This document shows, piece after piece, positions 60,309 to 64,000 of a stretch of DNA of 64,000 bases. Within the stretch, counting starts at the first letter, position 1. The number at the start of each line of letters is the position of its first letter. The DNA is taken from NCBI GenBank assembly GCA_965221035.1, contig OZ244860.1:1612001-1676000 (forward strand), given 5' to 3'. The notes below the pieces were generated by a model, which was not told the origin of the DNA, ran no database searches, and was given only the letters and a program-made list of their open reading frames with translations. The position numbers and the translations under genes were made by a program. The stretch comes from UBA6522 sp965221035. GTDB lineage: Bacteria > Pseudomonadota > Gammaproteobacteria > Steroidobacterales > Rariloculaceae.

Positions 60309-63300
60309 TCATTCTCCACTCTCCGTCGACCCGAACCGGATATCGTCCCAGAGGTACGTCCGGTCGGCCCCGACGGTGCCGAAATTAAAGAAGATCACCA
60401 CCTTGTCGTAGCTCTGCGACAGATCCAGAGCGTTCGCTTCGGCAGGGTTGCTGAAGTCGAACCTGAGCACCTCCCACTCGTCGACCACCGTGGTCATGGC
60501 CTCGGTTTCGACGTTGATGCCCGGGTTGGCCGTGTTTTCCACCTTGAGCCGGACCGGTATGCCGGCCAAGGGTGACCGCACACGTACGCTCAGGACGGTG
60601 CTGCCTTCGGCGAACGGCACCGGAGATTCCATCCCGGCGTCGGCTACAATCGTGCCCGCCCAGGTTTCGCCCGGCGCCTTGGCCGTGCTGGCCACAGTGT
60701 TGGACATGTTCACAGGATCATCAACCAACTGGGTGTTGGTGCCGCCGAAGTCGATAATGCTGTAGTTCACGCCCGAATCGTCGAACGTGATCGGCAACTC
60801 TGGACGCGTGGGCGTGGGTTCATTTCCGGGAACAAACTGAATGTCATCCCAGAGGTACGTCCGGTCGGCCCCGACGGTGCCGAAATTAAAGAAGATCACC
60901 ACCTTGTCGTAGCTCTGCGACAGATCCAGAACGTTCGCTTCGGCAGGGTTGCTGAAGTCGAACCTGAGCACCTCCCACTCGTCGACCACCGTGGTCATGG
61001 CCTCGGTTTCGACGTTGATGCCCGGGTTGGCCGTGTTTTCCACCTTGAGCCGAACCGGTATGCCGGCCAAGGGTGACCGCACACGTACGCTCAGGACGGT
61101 GCTGCCTTCGGCGAACGGCACCGGAGATTCCATCCCGGCGTCGGCTACAATCGTGCCCGCCCAGGTTTCGCCCGGCGCCTTGACCGTGCTGGCCACGGTG
61201 TTGGACATGTTCACAGGATCATCGACCAACTGGGTGTTGGTGCCGCCGAAGTCGACGATGCTGTAATCCACGCCCGGATCGTCGAACGTGATCGGCAACT
61301 CCGGCCTTTCGAACATCGGCGTGTCTCCGCCTCCGAACCGCAGGTCATCCCAGTAGTAGATGCTGCCATCGCCCGCATTGGGGAAATTGAAGAACAGTAC
61401 CGCCTTCTCGTAGGTGACGTTGATCGGGTCGATGATGCCGAAGTAGTTGAAGGTCAACGTTTCCCAGGCGTTCGATGTAGACGTGTTAGCAATGAACTCG
61501 GCATTGATATTGGGGTCGCTGGCGTCTTCCACCTTGAGCATGATCGGGATACCGGCGGCAGGTGAGTACACGCGCAGGCTCAGGCTCGTATCGTTGGCCG
61601 TGAACGGGATCGGATTCGCAAAACCGGCATCCCCGCCGACCACGGTACCGGCAAACGGCCCGCCGTTGTGCGTGGTCTGCGCGACCCGGTTCTCCCCACC
61701 GGCCGGGTCGTCGACAACGGCGGTGGCGACGCCGCCGAAATCGATCACGCTGTAATCGACCCCCGGGTCGTCGAAGGTGACCGGCAGGTCGATCTGCGCC
61801 AAAGCCGGGGCGTCGGTCTCCGCGACCCAGCGGATGTTGTCGAGCCGAAACCGGATCGTTCCGTCCTGGGGCGAGGTGGGAAACACCACGATACCGGTGT
61901 TGACCCGGGCCAGGTCCAGTCCGGAACCGGTCAGCGAGGACACGGGAACCATTACGGTTTCCCAAACACCGTCGGCGATTACGCCCAGATTCTTGTCTCC
62001 ACTGGTGCATGGAAAAAAGCAGTCGACCTTCATGGTCATGCCCGTGTCGTTCATGCCGTAATCGTCGACGATGATGTCGAATGCCACCGCGCCCGCCGCG
62101 AACGCGGTCATGTCCACACCGCTGGAACTCTGGATGAACCACACGCCGAAGGCGCCGCTGTCGTTGAACGTGACGTCGATCACCTTGCCGCGTTCGGGGT
62201 CCACGTCGTCGATGATCGCCCAATTGGCCTTGTTGGCCGGATTGGCCGGGTCGGTGTAGTCGGAGAACCCGGAACCGGAATCGGAGCCCGCGATGCCGAC
62301 GTTCCACACCGCCCTGTTGACGGCGTCGTCGAACACGACGAAGTCGGGCAGCCGCTTGGTGCGCAATCTGGCGTTGCAGGTACCGACGATGTAGCACGCG
62401 TTGGAGATTCGGATATTGTCCAGGTGGACATCGGCGGCCCCGCCGACCACCTCGAAAACGAATGGGTTGACGACATTGGCCAGATCGACACCCATTCCTC
62501 CGCAGCATTCGGCTCCGGGATTGGCCACCAGGTCGTCGAATTTGACCGAGTAGGTCTTCCATCCGCCCATCCGCAACTGGGACGATGGCAGCGCCACTTC
62601 GCCCAGGTTTGGCCAGCCGCTGTCGAGCTTGACCAGCAGCGTGGTGGACGGATCGACGGAGTTGACGCGCATGTCGAAGACGATCTCCCCGACCGAGTTT
62701 CCACCGGAAAAATCGAATCCGGTGTCGAGGATCTCGTGGGCGCTCAGGTCCTCCGAGGTCAGATAGGCATTGGCCACATTGCCGGCGACGGCGAAATGCC
62801 ACACCGTGTTAGTGCCATCATCCGGGTCGACGGCCGCCGGGTCGTTGGTCACCACAGCGCCGTCGCCGATAAAGCCGCCTACACCCAGCGTGTTGGTGGC
62901 CTCCTCTTCTCCGACGTTCAGCGTAATGGCTTCGGGGCCGTCGGTGTAAAGCCCAAGGTTGCTGATGAAGGGACTGGCGGTCTCGACATCCTGCAGCGGT
63001 CCGCCGTCAAGATCCTCCAGCGGAACCACGCCGGGGTCCGCCGTGCCGCAGCCCTGTCCGGTTTCCTGGTTGCCGTTGGCGCATTCATAGACGCGCACGT
63101 AGTCGATCTCGAACGTCTGGGGGAACACGGTCGAGGCATCCGGCCGACCGACGGGGTTGCCGCCGATGGCGAAGTTCAGCAGCAGATGGAAGGGCTGATC
63201 GAAAGGCGCACCCTCCGGGCCCAGGGTGTAGGTGCCGAACGGATCGTAGAGTCCGTCTTCATCGGCAGGGTAGTACGTGTACCAGTTGTCCGAAGTCTGG

Positions 63301-63956
63301 GTCTGGAAGTGGGTGTCGTCGATATAGAATCTCAGTCGGTCCCGTTCCCACTCGAGCGCGTAGACGTGGAAATTGACGTCCGCGCTGGCGGCCAGCTCGG
63401 TACGGGACGAGGTGCCATTGAACGGAGGGATCGGCAGGCCATAATGGGTAGTGCTGGACGTCGAGAAATTTCCGCCGACGCCGTAATTGAACCCCTCCAT
63501 GATGTCGATCTCGCCCCCCCAGGGCCAGGGCCCGTAGATCTCCTGGTTGCTGTGGAGCATCCAGATCGCAGGCCATATGCCCTGCCCGCTGGGAATGCGG
63601 GCGCGCACCTCGACGCGGCCGTAGCGAAAATCGAACTTCCCGAGCGTGTTGATGCGGGCGGAGGTGTAGCTGCCGTCGGCCTCCCGGCGGCCGGTGATGT
63701 TCAGCACGCCGTTGGCGACCGAGATGTTGTCTGCGCTGTAGTGCTGCAGTTCGTTGTTGCCCCAACCGCAGAGATCGGGACAACCGTCACCAGTCTGGAT
63801 GTTCCATTTCGAGGAGTCCAGCGTGCTGCCGTCGAAATTGTCCTCGAACGCGATCTGCCATTCCACCGCGGGCGGCAAGTGGTCGCCATCGGGCGGATCA
63901 GGATCAACTCCACCGCAACCTGATATTGTTCCAATACCCGCAAGGGCCGCCAACAA
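60309..63956 (-). CDS. GH16 beta-1,3-glucanase (laminarinase) lipoprotein with carbohydrate-binding repeats
   Basis: 1215 residues if started at TTG 63956. The frame stays open to the window edge, so the true start may lie beyond 64000. Lipobox GTISGC. GH16 domain about residues 30-300 with the catalytic motif GEIDIMEGF (two Glu and an Asp). Two galactose-binding-like ExoP-C-type modules follow (DVHLDNIRISN; FRLDNIRW), then three tandem modules of about 167 residues, each from LPITFDDPGVDYS to YLWDDIRF. The last two are nearly identical. It probably degrades laminarin at the cell surface and feeds the receptor encoded next. Confidence 0.93.
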   Translation of the reverse strand: MLAALAGIGTISGCGGVDPDPPDGDHLPPAVEWQIAFEDNFDGSTLDSSKWNIQTGDGCPDLCGWGNNELQHYSADNISVANGVLNITGRREADGSYTSARINTLGKFDFRYGRVEVRARIPSGQGIWPAIWMLHSNQEIYGPWPWGGEIDIMEGFNYGVGGNFSTSSTTHYGLPIPPFNGTSSRTELAASADVNFHVYALEWERDRLRFYIDDTHFQTQTSDNWYTYYPADEDGLYDPFGTYTLGPEGAPFDQPFHLLLNFAIGGNPVGRPDASTVFPQTFEIDYVRVYECANGNQETGQGCGTADPGVVPLEDLDGGPLQDVETASPFISNLGLYTDGPEAITLNVGEEEATNTLGVGGFIGDGAVVTNDPAAVDPDDGTNTVWHFAVAGNVANAYLTSEDLSAHEILDTGFDFSGGNSVGEIVFDMRVNSVDPSTTLLVKLDSGWPNLGEVALPSSQLRMGGWKTYSVKFDDLVANPGAECCGGMGVDLANVVNPFVFEVVGGAADVHLDNIRISNACYIVGTCNARLRTKRLPDFVVFDDAVNRAVWNVGIAGSDSGSGFSDYTDPANPANKANWAIIDDVDPERGKVIDVTFNDSGAFGVWFIQSSSGVDMTAFAAGAVAFDIIVDDYGMNDTGMTMKVDCFFPCTSGDKNLGVIADGVWETVMVPVSSLTGSGLDLARVNTGIVVFPTSPQDGTIRFRLDNIRWVAETDAPALAQIDLPVTFDDPGVDYSVIDFGGVATAVVDDPAGGENRVAQTTHNGGPFAGTVVGGDAGFANPIPFTANDTSLSLRVYSPAAGIPIMLKVEDASDPNINAEFIANTSTSNAWETLTFNYFGIIDPINVTYEKAVLFFNFPNAGDGSIYYWDDLRFGGGDTPMFERPELPITFDDPGVDYSIVDFGGTNTQLVDDPVNMSNTVASTVKAPGETWAGTIVADAGMESPVPFAEGSTVLSVRVRSPLAGIPVRLKVENTANPGINVETEAMTTVVDEWEVLRFDFSNPAEANVLDLSQSYDKVVIFFNFGTVGADRTYLWDDIQFVPGNEPTPTRPELPITFDDSGVNYSIIDFGGTNTQLVDDPVNMSNTVASTAKAPGETWAGTIVADAGMESPVPFAEGSTVLSVRVRSPLAGIPVRLKVENTANPGINVETEAMTTVVDEWEVLRFDFSNPAEANALDLSQSYDKVVIFFNFGTVGADRTYLWDDIRFGSTESGE
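60345..61304 (-). repeat. Near-identical ~460-base direct repeats (period 501) inside the GH16 gene
   Basis: 60345-60803 and 60846-61304 match at all but roughly ten positions and keep the reading frame (501 bases = 167 codons). They encode the last two carbohydrate-binding-like modules. A third, diverged unit lies at about 61311-61790. The near-identity points to a recent duplication or gene conversion. Confidence 0.9.
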
Positions 63957-64000
63957 GTGACGCGGTCCAACGGAAATTTGGGCCGCATGAATTGGGCGCG

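Noticed and set aside
58655..60388. Plus-strand open frame (577 codons) opposite the beta-glucan TonB receptor
   Set aside because: Antisense shadow, no support.
61668..63923. Long plus-strand open frame (751 codons) opposite the GH16 gene
   Set aside because: Antisense shadow of a high-GC gene with clear GH16 motifs on the other strand; no signal, motif or ribosome site of its own.
1..64000. CRISPR arrays, rRNA genes, prophage or complete insertion sequences
   Set aside because: No regularly spaced repeats, rRNA segments, phage structural genes or transposase genes were seen.

Overview
The window looks like chromosome from a Gram-negative bacterium, most likely an uncultured, possibly marine, gammaproteobacterium. 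The signs are three TonB-dependent receptors, many Sec and lipoprotein signal peptides, the C5 haem route (hemA/hemL) and high GC. The lineage is not certain, because the haem genes (hemQ and a cysteine-rich ferrochelatase) are of a type better known from Gram-positives, Acidobacteria and similar groups. All assignments come from reading motifs by eye; no database was searched.

Layout. (1) 1-13.1 kb has visibly lower GC. It encodes a TonB receptor, two tandem thioredoxin-ankyrin lipoproteins, a secreted M16 peptidase, a DsbD-N-like protein cut by the window edge, a two-component system, a TPR-TlpA-like redox protein and a second DsbD-N-like protein. (2) 13.2-25.4 kb is an array of secreted proteins of one family (DUF6152-like, called HHS here), with two phd/vapB-vapC modules, a secreted cupin and a truncated metallo-hydrolase. 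(3) 25.5-30.0 kb has a second TonB receptor, a cytochrome b561 and a secreted metallo-beta-lactamase-fold hydrolase. (4) 30.2-42.2 kb is a haem cluster: hemA-C-D-B-L, a histidine kinase and response regulator, hemE and hemQ, all with overlapping start and stop codons, then a perfect inverted-repeat element, hemH and a flavin amine oxidase. (5) 42.2-47.1 kb has a small membrane protein, a Uma2-like nuclease, a secreted lectin-like protein and a 2-oxoacid:ferredoxin oxidoreductase (korA/korB). (6) 47.3-51.0 kb has two more HHS proteins, a secreted VOC protein and a secreted cupin. (7) 51.1-64 kb is a beta-glucan (probably laminarin) utilisation locus: a TIM-barrel glycosidase, an MFS sugar porter, a GH3 glucosidase, a LacI regulator, a TonB receptor and a GH16 lipoprotein with recently duplicated carbohydrate-binding repeats.

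The most unusual feature is the HHS family. Eleven paralogues have predicted signal-peptidase sites placed exactly so that each mature protein would begin with His-His. In ten of them a second invariant Pro-His follows 28-30 residues from the new N-terminus. An N-terminal histidine plus a second histidine is the recipe for a copper histidine brace, so I propose a previously undescribed periplasmic metal-binding family. The haem cluster also stands out: it combines the coproporphyrin-type enzymes with an embedded two-component system and lacks any recognisable hemF, hemN, hemG or hemY.
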